In this document: positions 25,764 through 34,837 of the stretch, one piece after another | Numbering within the stretch: position 1 is the stretch's first letter | How the letters are laid out: every line of letters starts with the position of its first letter | From: Bacillus fonticola | Lineage (GTDB): Bacteria > Bacillota > Bacilli > Bacillales > JC228 | DNA: 64,000 nucleotides | Assembly: GCF_012955605.1 (NCBI RefSeq) | Contig: NZ_CP052135.1 | Coordinates: forward strand, 837,501-901,500 | Direction: 5' to 3' | Notes under the pieces: model-generated | Seen by the model: only the letters and a program-made list of their open reading frames with translations | Told to the model about the DNA's origin: nothing | The model's database searches: none | Program-made: the position numbers and the translations under genes

Positions 25764-26665
25764 TTGTAACGGTAACGTGTAATCCTTCTGTCGACTATGT
25801 GATGCGCATGGAAGACGTAACCCTCGGGGGACTGAACCGAGCAAAAGAAATCTACGCTTATCCAGGAGGCAAAGGGATTAACGTCGCACGCGTGTGTACG
25901 ACGCTCGGTGCCAAAACGAAAGCATTAGGGTTCGTTGGAGGCTTTACTGGGGCATACATTCGCGATTGGGTAAAGAAAGAGGGCATTCAAGAAGAGTTTC
26001 TTGGTGTTGAGGAAATGACGCGGATCAATGTCAAAGTGAAGCACATGGAAGAAACGGAATTGAACGGTACGAGTGGAACGATTCCAGAAGAAACAGTGGC
26101 CAATTTACAAAAGCAGCTAGCTGAAGTTTCAGCTGAAGATATAGTCGTGTTTGCCGGGAGCTTACCGGACGATATGAAAGAAAAAGGCTATAAGCGGTTT
26201 GTTAAACAAGTGGCTACCAAGAAAGCAAAGTGGGTACTCGACACGAACGGTCCTGAATTGATTGAGTTATTACCTTATCAACCATTGCTAATTAAGCCAA
26301 ATCACCATGAACTGGCGGAGGCCTTCGGAGTTGACATTGCTAGCATAGACGAAGCAATACCTTATGCAAAAGAGCTTGTAGACAAAGGAGCTCAGCACGT
26401 CATTGTGTCATTTGCAGGACAAGGAGCACTTTGTGTGACAGAAGACAAAATTTTGCGGGCAACCGCTCCTAAAGGGACTGTGAAAAATTCAGTTGGAGCT
26501 GGGGATTCGCTAGTGGCTGGATTTTTGACGGCGTACCAACGCGGTGATTCCCTTAAAGAAGCATTTCGACAAGGCGTTGCAGCAGGCAGTGCGACAGCGT
26601 TCTCTAATGGATTTTGTACGAAAGAGCACGTAGCACAATTAAAAAGAGAAATTGTACTTACTTGA
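25760..26665 (+). CDS. fruK: 1-phosphofructokinase FruK
   Basis: PfkB-family kinase: fructose-1-P + ATP -> fructose-1,6-bisphosphate. 301 residues, with the N-terminal TCNPSVDYVM, YPGGKGINVARV and the catalytic VGAGDSLVAGF near residue 250. It overlaps fruR by 4 bp and lies 13 bp before fruA, so it is coupled translationally. Confidence 0.96.
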   Translation: MIVTVTCNPSVDYVMRMEDVTLGGLNRAKEIYAYPGGKGINVARVCTTLGAKTKALGFVGGFTGAYIRDWVKKEGIQEEFLGVEEMTRINVKVKHMEETELNGTSGTIPEETVANLQKQLAEVSAEDIVVFAGSLPDDMKEKGYKRFVKQVATKKAKWVLDTNGPELIELLPYQPLLIKPNHHELAEAFGVDIASIDEAIPYAKELVDKGAQHVIVSFAGQGALCVTEDKILRATAPKGTVKNSVGAGDSLVAGFLTAYQRGDSLKEAFRQGVAAGSATAFSNGFCTKEHVAQLKREIVLT

Positions 26666-26678
26666 GGAGGGGAAACTT

Positions 26679-28541
26679 TTGAATATTACGGATTTGTTAG
26701 CAAAAGAATGTATGATTCTCGATGTCCAAGCACAGTCAAAAGAAGCTGTACTTGAAGAGATGGCGACGAAGCTAGAGAAGACAGGACGCCTCAATGATCG
26801 AAAGCAATTCTTGGAGGCCATTCATGCAAGAGAAAGCCAAAGCACGACAGGTGTAGGTGACGGCATTGCGATTCCGCATGCCAAAACGGCTGCTGTAAAA
26901 ACGCCAACGATTGTTTTTGCTAGATCTAAGCATGGAATAGACTACGATTCACTAGATGGTCAGCCTGCCCACTTATTCTTTATGATCGCAGCCACAGATG
27001 GTGCAAATGACGATCATTTAGCCGCTTTGTCATCATTGTCTTCCTATTTAATGGATGGGGAAAACCGCCGGAAGTTAATGGAAGCGGATACAAAATCTGA
27101 AGTGACAGCAATCTTTTCTATGTCAAAGGAATCTGATGAAGATACATCTAAAACAGAAGGGCTCGTCCTAGCTGTAACTGCTTGTCCAACAGGCATCGCG
27201 CACACGTACATGGCGGCAGATGCCCTCAAAGCGAAAGCAAAGGAATTAGGGATTGGCGTGAAAGTCGAAACAAATGGTTCTGACGGTGTGAGAAATGAGT
27301 TAACCGAAGAAGACATCGCACAAGCATCTGCTATCATCGTTGCTGCGGATAAACAAGTGGACATGGCACGCTTCCACGGTCGAAAGGTTATTGAGGTCCC
27401 TGTGGCAAAAGCAATTCGTGAGCCAGAGCAGTTATTAACAAAGGCTGCAAAAGGAGACGCACCAGTTTACAGCTCTGGAGATTTGCAAGGGGACGTAGCG
27501 ACTCACAAGTCAAAAGAAAAGAGGGGTCGTGTCGGCTTTTACAAGCATTTGATGAATGGGGTTTCCAATATGCTTCCTTTTGTAGTTGGAGGCGGACTCC
27601 TTATTGCGATCTCATTTATTTGGGGAATTAACTCAGCTAATCCTGACTCTGCTGAATACAACGAATTTGCAGCCCTTTTAAATTCTATTGGTGGTGAGTA
27701 TGCGCTCGGGCTCATGGTCGTCGTTCTTTCCGGATTCATCGCCCAAAGTATTGCAGACAGACCCGGACTCGCACCTGGGATGGTCGGTGGATTAATGGCG
27801 GCCACTGGGGGTGCAGGATTTCTCGGTGGAATTATTTCTGGTTTTCTTGCTGGTTACCTCATTGTCTTTCTAAAGTACGCTTTCCGTTCTTTGCCAAAGG
27901 TATTGGAGGGTCTCAAACCAGTGTTGCTATACCCGTTTTTTGGCATTCTTTTAACAGGTCTTATCATGTCGCTATTAGTAGGCCCATTGAGTAGCATAAC
28001 ATCAGGCTTAGAAAACTTCTTAAGTGGTCTAGGGACAGGAAACTTGATTCTTCTAGGTGTTATCTTAGGTGCGATGATGGCATTTGACATGGGTGGCCCG
28101 CTAAACAAGACAGCCTTCGCCTTCGGTATTGCGCTCATTGATGCCGGAAACTATGCACCCCACGCAGCGGTTATGGCTGGAGGAATGGTGCCACCAATTG
28201 GACTTGCGTTAGCAACGACACTCTTTAAAAGTAAATTCACTTCACAAGAAAGAAAAGCCGGAGTCACTGCCTATTTCTTAGGAGCCTCGTTTATTACGGA
28301 AGGTGCGATTCCATTCGCAGTGGCGGACCCAGGTCGTGTGATTCCGTCTATCGTTACTGGATCTGCTGTAGCGGGTGGGCTCGCTATGGCCTTTGGTAAC
28401 GGTTTACAAGCACCACATGGAGGGCTATTTGTGATCCCGTTTGTGCAAGGGAATCCGTTACTGTATATTCTTGCTATTTTGATCGGCTCGCTAGTCACGG
28501 CTATCATGGTAGGTCTTTTGAAGAAAAAAGTTCCTCAATAA
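26679..28541 (+). CDS. fruA: PTS fructose transporter EIIABC FruA
   Basis: Imports fructose with phosphorylation to fructose-1-P. 620 residues from TTG 26679 (RBS GAGGAGGGG). Domain order A-B-C: EIIA 1-150 with phospho-His67 in GIAIPHAK; EIIB about 162-265 with phospho-Cys169 in VTACPTGIAHTYMAA; EIIC about 285-620 with eight or more membrane segments. The order is as in B. subtilis FruA. Last gene of the operon. Confidence 0.96.
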   Translation: MNITDLLAKECMILDVQAQSKEAVLEEMATKLEKTGRLNDRKQFLEAIHARESQSTTGVGDGIAIPHAKTAAVKTPTIVFARSKHGIDYDSLDGQPAHLFFMIAATDGANDDHLAALSSLSSYLMDGENRRKLMEADTKSEVTAIFSMSKESDEDTSKTEGLVLAVTACPTGIAHTYMAADALKAKAKELGIGVKVETNGSDGVRNELTEEDIAQASAIIVAADKQVDMARFHGRKVIEVPVAKAIREPEQLLTKAAKGDAPVYSSGDLQGDVATHKSKEKRGRVGFYKHLMNGVSNMLPFVVGGGLLIAISFIWGINSANPDSAEYNEFAALLNSIGGEYALGLMVVVLSGFIAQSIADRPGLAPGMVGGLMAATGGAGFLGGIISGFLAGYLIVFLKYAFRSLPKVLEGLKPVLLYPFFGILLTGLIMSLLVGPLSSITSGLENFLSGLGTGNLILLGVILGAMMAFDMGGPLNKTAFAFGIALIDAGNYAPHAAVMAGGMVPPIGLALATTLFKSKFTSQERKAGVTAYFLGASFITEGAIPFAVADPGRVIPSIVTGSAVAGGLAMAFGNGLQAPHGGLFVIPFVQGNPLLYILAILIGSLVTAIMVGLLKKKVPQ

Positions 28542-28546
28542 CGTGT

Positions 28547-28585
28547 TAAGAAGCTCTAGGTTTGACCCGGAGCTTCTTATTTTTT
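28547..28585 (+). terminator. terminator after fruA
   Basis: Stem TAAGAAGCTCT/GGAGCTTCTTA followed by TTTTTT. Confidence 0.88.
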
Positions 28586-28615
28586 GGCTCTTTTCGTATC
28601 CTTTGTTGTTTTATT

Positions 28616-29209
28616 CAACAGTTATCCCATGATGCGACGTAATGAAGAAACTGCTAGAATACGCTGCGGAAATACACTTCGCTTTCCGCGGGCTCGAGCT
28701 GAACCTCCTCGTTCGCAAAGTACGCTCTCTGCGGGGTCTCACCATCTTCGCTTTCCCGCAGGAGTCTACGTGTATTTCCTCCGCTGGTTTTATACATCGC
28801 ATGAAGTAGATACTGAGTGCATTTCAAAAGTGCACATACATTTCCTTGTTTAGTACTGAACTCACCACTTAATAAGGGAATTTTGTAAACCACTATCTGT
28901 TCGTTGATTGGAGCGGAGGCCCACAGGACGTGGCGCCTTTAGCCTTTCTTCCTTGTCCTGCGGGATCAGCCGGACAGGTGAGACGTGTCTAGCTGCAGCG
29001 GTCTGCTCCCGTCTGAAAATAACCTTCATCTTTTGAGGCAAAAAACGCCTCTAAAGCCAAAGAACATCTTTCAGAGGGAGCAAAACGGACCGCTTCCGCA
29101 TTTCATTTCGCAAGAGCGCAGCGATGAGGAGGCTCACCGCCCGCCCCGCGGAAAGCGTCCGCCTGCAGCGGAAATCAACATAGCAGTACGTCACATCATA
29201 TAGCTACTG
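28616..29209. mobile_element. MITE-like element, copy A
   Basis: The ends ATGATGCGACGTAATG (28629-28644) and, inverted, ATGATGTGACGTACTG (29184-29199) form terminal inverted repeats, with further similarity outside them (CAGTTATCCC; ATAGCTACTGTG). The interior from about 28915 to 29209 is about 90% identical by eye to the inverse of 63322-63650. This copy is longer because of a different central segment (about 28735-28915) that contains its own inverted repeat GCGGAAATACAC/GTGTATTTCC. No transposase. A 72-codon frame inside is conserved in position only and is not considered a gene. Confidence 0.8.
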
Positions 29210-29393
29210 TGTAATGAGATTTCATTAATAAAGCAACAATCTTTTAGAAAACAGCCTATTTTTTGTGCGTGTGACTGCGCCAACAATTGTTGGTTAGAAG
29301 CGTTCATGCTGATTAGATGCCGGGCCCATAAACGAAAAAACACTGGAGCTTTCTATAAGACCGCCCGTATACTAGTGGTAGGGAGGTGTGAGA

Positions 29394-29990
29394 ATGGAAA
29401 TAGTGGGAGTCATCATTGTTAGTTATTTACTCGGATCCATTTCCTTTGCCCTACTTATTGGAAGGGTTTTCTATGGGGTCGATCTTCGTGAGCATGGAAG
29501 CAAAAATCTTGGGGCCACGAACGCGGTATCTTGTCTTGGGTGGAAGGCAGGGGTTGCAGTCCTACTAGGGGATGCTGGGAAAGGGGTGGCCGCTGTATGG
29601 ATCGCTACAATCTCCGATACGGGGATTTCGCCATTGCTCGCTGGAATGATTGCTGTAGTAGGTCACTGTTTTCCAGTTTTCGCACGATTTAAAGGGGGAA
29701 AGGCGGTCGCGACAACAGCGGGAGTACTTATTTTAGTAGCACCATTCAAGCTAGTGCTCGGACTACTTATTTTCTTCGGATTAATATGGGTGACAAAGTA
29801 TGTTGTAATTGGCTCACTCGGCGGTGTGTTGTCATTAGTTGTGTTCTCATTTTATCCTTATCAACTTGAACATGTGCTCACGTTCGCAGCACTGTTCCTC
29901 GTCATGATTTACTTGCACCGTTCAAACTTACGTAATTTAATCAATAAACAAGAGCCGACCATTTACGACGGAAAACGGATTGCCTCATAA
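29394..29990 (+). CDS. plsY: acyl-phosphate glycerol-3-phosphate acyltransferase PlsY
   Basis: Membrane enzyme that forms lysophosphatidate from acyl-phosphate and G3P. 198 residues, about five membrane helices, with the three family motifs: SKNLGATNA, GKGVAAVW region, and GHCFPVFARFKGGKAVATT. ATG 29394 follows GGGAGGTG. Monocistronic; the MITE lies upstream. Confidence 0.94.
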   Translation: MEIVGVIIVSYLLGSISFALLIGRVFYGVDLREHGSKNLGATNAVSCLGWKAGVAVLLGDAGKGVAAVWIATISDTGISPLLAGMIAVVGHCFPVFARFKGGKAVATTAGVLILVAPFKLVLGLLIFFGLIWVTKYVVIGSLGGVLSLVVFSFYPYQLEHVLTFAALFLVMIYLHRSNLRNLINKQEPTIYDGKRIAS

Positions 29991-29992
29991 CG

Positions 29993-30027
29993 AAAAGGAG
30001 CGACTCGCAATAGAGCGCTCCTTTTTG
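29993..30027. terminator. terminator after plsY
   Basis: A perfect 10-bp stem AAAAGGAGCG/CGCTCCTTTT, T-rich on both strands; it may also serve the convergent coat gene. Confidence 0.85.
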
Positions 30028-30077
30028 CCTTAGGACGCGGGTACAAGGCGTGCGACCGCGTTTTAGTGTGGTTCCTT

Positions 30078-30848
30078 TTAGTGCATCATTTGTCTTTGTT
30101 GCTGTGCCTGAACAGGGGTGGCGGCAGCTGAAATATTCACACCAGTCGAGGGTGCATAAGCCTTTAACAACGTATTCATATCTTGATCGGCAAGCTGTGG
30201 CACCTGATAGTATTGGTTTTTGTTTTGGTATAGAAAGATTTCGTACGCCATCTCCACAAAGTTTGGAATGCTATCCGCCATCACGCGACGCAATACTGGG
30301 TTGGTTACCTCTAGACTTGTCATGCTCAACATGGAAACAGTAGCTTTCACTGTTGCCAGCATATTAGAAGAGATACACATATCTGTGACTTCGTTTAAGT
30401 TTTGAACCGGTTTTTTTGGCTGTGATGGCTGAATTCCATACACCACATCGTGCGAATCCTTCATGTTGTACACATGGAACTGGGTAGAAGGTTTTTGTCC
30501 AGTAGAATACGCACCCACTGCCCGGTTGTATTGATCGGTTAAATAATTGTATTGGCGATCAAGTATATCCATTAAAACTGGATCTTTGACGTACGGACGA
30601 GACATCATATATTGATCCAATACCGTAATAAGCCCCGTAATTGCCTCCTGCCCATCAAACACTTCATGACCTCCATGGTTTTGCTGGGGACCACGTTGAT
30701 CTGATGTCTGAAACTGACCAGTTGGAATAGCACTGTTAACAGTTTGTTGCTGTGGTTGTTGTCCGATTGGCTGTTGGGTTTGTTGCGTGTTCATTTTCGG
30801 CTGCTGATTCACCGTATTTCCTTGAGACATCTTTTGTAAAATGTTCAA
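30078..30848 (-). CDS. CotF-like spore coat protein
   Basis: 256 residues. The N-terminal about 70 residues are Gln/Pro-rich low complexity (QQPIGQQPQQQ). The middle is an all-helical, ferritin-like CotF domain (LITVLDQYMMSRPYVKDP...; VTDMCISSNMLATVKATVSML), then a Gln-rich tail. Probable spore coat or outer spore component. TTG 30848 has GAGGGGG upstream. Confidence 0.7.
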   Translation of the reverse strand: MNILQKMSQGNTVNQQPKMNTQQTQQPIGQQPQQQTVNSAIPTGQFQTSDQRGPQQNHGGHEVFDGQEAITGLITVLDQYMMSRPYVKDPVLMDILDRQYNYLTDQYNRAVGAYSTGQKPSTQFHVYNMKDSHDVVYGIQPSQPKKPVQNLNEVTDMCISSNMLATVKATVSMLSMTSLEVTNPVLRRVMADSIPNFVEMAYEIFLYQNKNQYYQVPQLADQDMNTLLKAYAPSTGVNISAAATPVQAQQQRQMMH

Positions 30849-31162
30849 TGTAATAACCCCCTCAGACAAATGGTAGGTAATGAACTACCCAACAAATAGT
30901 GTGGGGGAGTGGAGAAATTCCATACGTGCAGAACACTGGGGATAGTGGTAGAACATGTCTTCCATCTGGGACCTTTTGGGAATCGAGGTATTCGTGGGAA
31001 AACATGATGATTTCGTTGTAAGAGCCATTTCGTAAATGAAGAGGTGGTCTCGAGCCACCTCCTTTTAATCCGTTCATCATCTTTTTTGCGAATTTGTGGT
31101 AACGAGGGTACAATAGGTACTGGAAATAGACAAGGATACATAGCATCTAGGAGGAATATTAA
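30849..31162. promoter_or_regulatory. divergent spacer with gnd promoter and a GC-rich hairpin
   Basis: TTGCGA (31086-31091), 17 bp, TACAAT (31109-31114) is a good sigma-A promoter for gnd. A strong hairpin AGGTGGTCTCGAGCCACCT lies at 31042-31060, between the coat gene and this promoter. Open frames on the minus strand here have no convincing RBS. Nothing else is supported. Confidence 0.55.
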
Positions 31163-32068
31163 ATGAAACTAGGTTTAATTGGGCTTGGTAAAATGGGGTA
31201 TAACCTTGCTTTAAATATGCACGATTCAGGTCATGACGTCATCGCGACAGATTTGAATAAAGAAGCCGTAGAGAATATCTCAAAAGAAGGCGTATCAGTA
31301 GCGCGGGATACAGCATCGTTACTAGCAGAGCTACCTTCACCTAAAGTAGTTTGGTTGATGGTGCCAGCAGGAGACATAACGGAAAAGGTCATCGCAGAAG
31401 TAGCAGGCCATATGTCAGAAGGAGACATCCTCATTGACGGTGGAAACTCCAATTTTAACGATACACTTCGTCGCGGCAAAGAGCTGAAAGAAAAAGGCAT
31501 TTACTTTGTCGACTGTGGGACGAGCGGCGGAACAGACGGAGCGCGCGAAGGTGTTTGTGCGATGATCGGTGCTGAGGATGAGTCGTGGAAGCACATCGAA
31601 GGACTTTTCCAAGATATCGCGATTGAAAACGGCTACCTCCATACAGGCAAGCCGGGTAGTGGACATTTCTTAAAAATGGTGCACAACGGTATTGAATACG
31701 GCATGATGCAAGCGATCGCAGAAGGATACGAGCTTCTTGAGAAAAGCGAATTCGACTACGACTACAAAGAAGTATCGCGCGTTTGGAACAACGGCTCAGT
31801 CATTCGCTCTTGGCTTATCGAATTAATGGAGAACGCGTTTAGCAAAGACGCGAAGCTTGACAGTATCCGTGGTGTCATGAATTCATCCGGTGAAGGACAA
31901 TGGACGGTCGAAACCGCACTAGACTTAAAAGTTGCTGCCCCTGTTATCGCGATGAGTCAATTCATGCGCTACCGCTCACTAGAGAACGATACGTTTAGCG
32001 GCAAAGTAGTTGCGGCACTGCGTAATGAGTTCGGTGGACATGCTGTCGTATCTAGTGACGATAAATAA
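31163..32068 (+). CDS. gnd: 6-phosphogluconate dehydrogenase, decarboxylating (NAD-type, short)
   Basis: Oxidises 6-phosphogluconate to ribulose-5-P + CO2. 301 residues, the short class (YqeC-like), with the Rossmann GLIGLGKMGYNLA at the N-terminus, DGGNSNFNDT, DCGTSGGTDGAREG (substrate) and KMVHNGIEYGMMQ (catalytic Lys/His/Asn). Likely NAD-dependent by class; the acidic residue after the second strand (ATDLN) favours NAD over NADP. RBS TAGGAGGA. Confidence 0.93.
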   Translation: MKLGLIGLGKMGYNLALNMHDSGHDVIATDLNKEAVENISKEGVSVARDTASLLAELPSPKVVWLMVPAGDITEKVIAEVAGHMSEGDILIDGGNSNFNDTLRRGKELKEKGIYFVDCGTSGGTDGAREGVCAMIGAEDESWKHIEGLFQDIAIENGYLHTGKPGSGHFLKMVHNGIEYGMMQAIAEGYELLEKSEFDYDYKEVSRVWNNGSVIRSWLIELMENAFSKDAKLDSIRGVMNSSGEGQWTVETALDLKVAAPVIAMSQFMRYRSLENDTFSGKVVAALRNEFGGHAVVSSDDK

Positions 32069-32107
32069 GACAAAAAACTGACTCCGTAATGGGGTCAGTT
32101 TTTTGTC
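32069..32107 (+). terminator. terminator after gnd
   Basis: A 17-bp stem (one G-T), loop GTAAT, ending in GTTTTTTGTC. Confidence 0.92.
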
Positions 32108-32111
32108 TATG

Positions 32112-32424
32112 GGGGAGATGCGCAGACTCTAGGGGAGATGCGCAGACTCTAGGGGAGATGCGCAGACTCTAGGGGAAATGCGCAGACTCTAGGGGAAATG
32201 CGCAGACTCTAGGGGAGATACGCAGACTCTAGGGGAAATGCGCAGACTCTAGGGGAGATGCGCAGACTCTAGGGGAAATGCGCAGACTCTAGGGGAAATG
32301 CGCAGACTCTAGGGGAAATGCGCAGACTCTAGGGGAGATACGCAGACTCTAGAGGAGATACGCAGACTCTAGGGGAGATACGCAGACTCTAGAGGAGATA
32401 CGCAGACTCTAGAAGAGATACATA
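32112..32424. repeat. 20-bp tandem array, 15-16 units
   Basis: The unit is AGGGGAGATGCGCAGACTCT. Variation is almost only at GAGATG/GAAATG/GAGATA and GGGG/GAGG; the right side accumulates the ATA and AGAGG variants, as expected if end units decay. Each unit contains TGCGCA flanked by GAG and CTC, an imperfect dyad. It begins 5 nt after the gnd terminator and ends about 80 nt before the CHY gene. Confidence 0.95.
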
Positions 32425-32502
32425 TGGTGGTATTTTATGGAAGTTTCTTTTTTGATTTAGCCCATTCATGATATCCTTAATGCTATACAAGGAGGGAAAT
32501 TC

Positions 32503-32826
32503 ATGCGTTTACTCGGAGTCCAAATGGATAAGGAAACACGCTGCAAGCATTATCATGCGGAGATCGACCGGATTGCAATTCGCTTTCCTTGCTGTAATAC
32601 GTACTATCCTTGTTACGAATGTCACGAAGAGCTCGCGGATCATCCAGCGACGCCGATTCTAAAAGAAGAGTGGGATCTCCCAGGGATACTTTGCGGGAGC
32701 TGTCTTCATACGTTGACCGTGCATGAATATATGGCATGTGACTCGAAGTGTCCGTCGTGCCAGGCTGCTTTTAACCCCGGTTGCAAGTTACATGCTCCTA
32801 TTTATTTTGAAACGGAGAGGGCTTGA
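32503..32826 (+). CDS. CHY zinc finger protein
   Basis: 107 residues with many Cys and His in the CHY-finger order: CKHYHAEIDR, FPCCNTYYPCYECH, ILCGSCLHTLTVHEY, KCPSCQAAFNPGCKLH. It binds several Zn ions; the cellular role in bacteria is unknown. RBS AAGGAGGG. Monocistronic. Confidence 0.9.
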   Translation: MRLLGVQMDKETRCKHYHAEIDRIAIRFPCCNTYYPCYECHEELADHPATPILKEEWDLPGILCGSCLHTLTVHEYMACDSKCPSCQAAFNPGCKLHAPIYFETERA

Positions 32827-32848
32827 TCACTTAGATCGAGTCTTTTTT
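32818..32848 (+). terminator. terminator after the CHY gene
   Basis: Imperfect stem GGGCTTGATC/GATCGAGTCT followed by TTTTTT, starting in the last codons. Confidence 0.75.
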
Positions 32849-32909
32849 GCTAGCGGATGTGGCTTTTTGAAGAAGAATTTTGTAAGATGATGGCACGAGG
32901 AGGGGTATT

Positions 32910-34544
32910 ATGCAGTACGATCAGCTTCATACCTTGTCAGACGAGGAACGGGCGGAGCTTCTGACAAAAACGCTTGTGAGTCAACAAAGCTATAACGGGA
33001 CAGAGGGAGAACGTGCAAAGGCACAATGGTTGTATGATTTCTTACAGTCCGTTCCGTATTTTCGACAGCATCCTGATCAACTTTGGCTGCAAGACATTCG
33101 CGAAGACCCGTTCTTCCGACAAAATGTATGGGTCTACGTTCCGGCCACAAGTCCTACAAAGAAAACGGTCCTGTTTCATGCCCATATAGACACGGTAGGA
33201 ACAGAGGACTACGGAGCTATCCAACAAATTGCACATCAACCTGACAAACTGTTACCGTACTTCCAGGAAAAAATACCTGAGGGTGAAATACGGACAGAAG
33301 CTCTTTCCGGGGACTGGCTATTTGGCAGAGGCTCACTAGACATGCAAAGTGGAATCGCAGTGCACTTAGTTAACTTGCTTCATTATATAGAACTAGAAGA
33401 GCGTCCTTGTAATTTGCTGTGGCTGTTCAATCCTGATGAAGAAGCAGAGCACGCGGGGATTAAGGCGGCCGGAGAAGAACTTTTACGTTTGCAAGAAGGC
33501 TTTGGATTGGACTACTCGCTTGCCGTGAATGATGATTTCATTACTTCTTTGTACGAGGGAGACACATCCAAAATCATTTACACGGGTACAGCAGGAAAAG
33601 TGTTTCCTTCCTTTTTTATTGCGGGAAGAGAGGCTCACGTTGGCGATGCTTTTACAGCGATTGATCCAACGATGATTTCTTCGTGGTTAAATGTGAAACT
33701 AAATATGCACCCCGATCATCAAGAGGAAGTAGACGGAGAGTATGTAATTCCACCTACTGTTTTATTTCAACGAGATACGAAAGAACAATACAATGTGCAA
33801 ACCCCCTTATCTGCCGGGATTTCTTTGAATGTGTTTTTGTATGAACAACAAATCGGGCGAGTTGTAGAGCATTTGAAGCGAGTAGCGATCGAGGTTGTGG
33901 CAGATGTAGAGCAAACGTTAAGGAGTCGATACCGTGCCGATTGCGATAAAAAGGGATTCCCAGCGAGGGATTTGTCGTGGAAACTGAAGGTGCAGACGTA
34001 CGAGGAATTTGAACGTGAGTTAACGTCACGAGGAGTTCCTGTTCAGCAAATTATTGAAGACGTTTTGCAATCCAAAACCCCAGAAGAAGATTCGCGTAAA
34101 GTGAGCTTCAGAATCGTTCAAACGTTGCAGCATCATGACCCGAATACAGAACCGAGGGTCGTGCTCTATTTTGCGCCACCGTATTTGCCGAATCATGAAA
34201 TACATGATGAAAGTACACTGGAAGCTATCGGACGCGCGTTAGACACCTTTGGTAGCGAGGAAATATTTAAAGTGAAACGGTTCTTCCCATTCCTTTCTGA
34301 CAGTAGCTTTTTAGCCTTTCATGGAAATGAAGAGGATGTGGAACGGTTAACAAAGAACTTTCCTGCTATGGATACGTTATTTCCCCTTCCGATCAAAGCG
34401 ATGTCAGCGCTCGCGATTCCGAGTATCAACGTTGGTGTTTACGGGAAGGACGGTCATAAGTGGACGGAGCGAGTGTATAAGCCGTACTCGTTTGGGGTAG
34501 TTCCAAAATTGATAAGACATATTGTGAGTCGTGTGGTGAAATAA
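32910..34544 (+). CDS. M20 metallopeptidase, RocB-like
   Basis: 544 residues of the M20 family in the RocB (arginine utilisation) branch, judging by the N-terminal match in pattern (TEGERAKAQWLYDFL, PYFRQHPDQLWL) and length. Di-zinc motifs: HAHIDTVG, GRGSLDMQSG, NPDEEAEH. The substrate is unknown; B. subtilis RocB lies in the arginine operon, whereas no arginine genes are near here. RBS GAGGAGGGG. Monocistronic. Confidence 0.85.
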   Translation: MQYDQLHTLSDEERAELLTKTLVSQQSYNGTEGERAKAQWLYDFLQSVPYFRQHPDQLWLQDIREDPFFRQNVWVYVPATSPTKKTVLFHAHIDTVGTEDYGAIQQIAHQPDKLLPYFQEKIPEGEIRTEALSGDWLFGRGSLDMQSGIAVHLVNLLHYIELEERPCNLLWLFNPDEEAEHAGIKAAGEELLRLQEGFGLDYSLAVNDDFITSLYEGDTSKIIYTGTAGKVFPSFFIAGREAHVGDAFTAIDPTMISSWLNVKLNMHPDHQEEVDGEYVIPPTVLFQRDTKEQYNVQTPLSAGISLNVFLYEQQIGRVVEHLKRVAIEVVADVEQTLRSRYRADCDKKGFPARDLSWKLKVQTYEEFERELTSRGVPVQQIIEDVLQSKTPEEDSRKVSFRIVQTLQHHDPNTEPRVVLYFAPPYLPNHEIHDESTLEAIGRALDTFGSEEIFKVKRFFPFLSDSSFLAFHGNEEDVERLTKNFPAMDTLFPLPIKAMSALAIPSINVGVYGKDGHKWTERVYKPYSFGVVPKLIRHIVSRVVK

Positions 34545-34554
34545 GATTCAATTT

Positions 34555-34594
34555 GAAGAGGAGTGAGAAGAAAGTTTTCTCGCCCCTCTTTTTT
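34555..34594 (+). terminator. terminator after the M20 peptidase
   Basis: Stem AAGAGGAGTGAGAA / TTTCTCGCCCCTCTT followed by TTTTT. Confidence 0.85.
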
Positions 34595-34709
34595 GTTGGT
34601 GTGGTTCATGAAGGTGTCAAGAGTTGATCTCATTCAGTTGGAAATCCAATATGTTTAGCTATAGGGCAAACAAAAGTGAAATGATTGTTTTTAAATGTTC
34701 AGAAAACAA

Positions 34710-34818
34710 TTGACAGAAAAACAAATATTCGTTACGTTATATATAACATCATTTCGTCAATCGGTTCATAAGTGTTATGTAAGGTTTTTTTTATTCCGTT
34801 TTACTGCAAACGCTTACA
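34710..34818 (+). promoter_or_regulatory. paa operon promoter with TATAAC palindrome and cre site
   Basis: TTGACA (34710-34715), 17 bp, then a weak -10 TACGTT overlapping the perfect palindrome GTTATATATAAC (34736-34747). The string TATAACATCAT is repeated at 50271. TGCAAACGCTTACA (34805-34818) differs from the cre consensus at one position. This suggests repression by a pathway regulator (the PaaX-like protein at 45337 is the candidate) and by CcpA. Confidence 0.65.
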
Positions 34819-34837
34819 AATAAGGAGAGGTGAAGAG

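Noticed and set aside
28985-29203. 72-codon open frame inside MITE copy A, also present in copy B (63332-63550, minus)
   Set aside because: Most differences between the two copies change the amino acid, the frame lies in the repeat, and it has no RBS. It is conserved as DNA, not as protein.
30845-31146. Two overlapping minus-strand frames before the coat gene, and a possible frameshifted small protein
   Set aside because: No ribosome binding site at the expected places, and the frames cover a hairpin and the gnd promoter. Left as non-coding.
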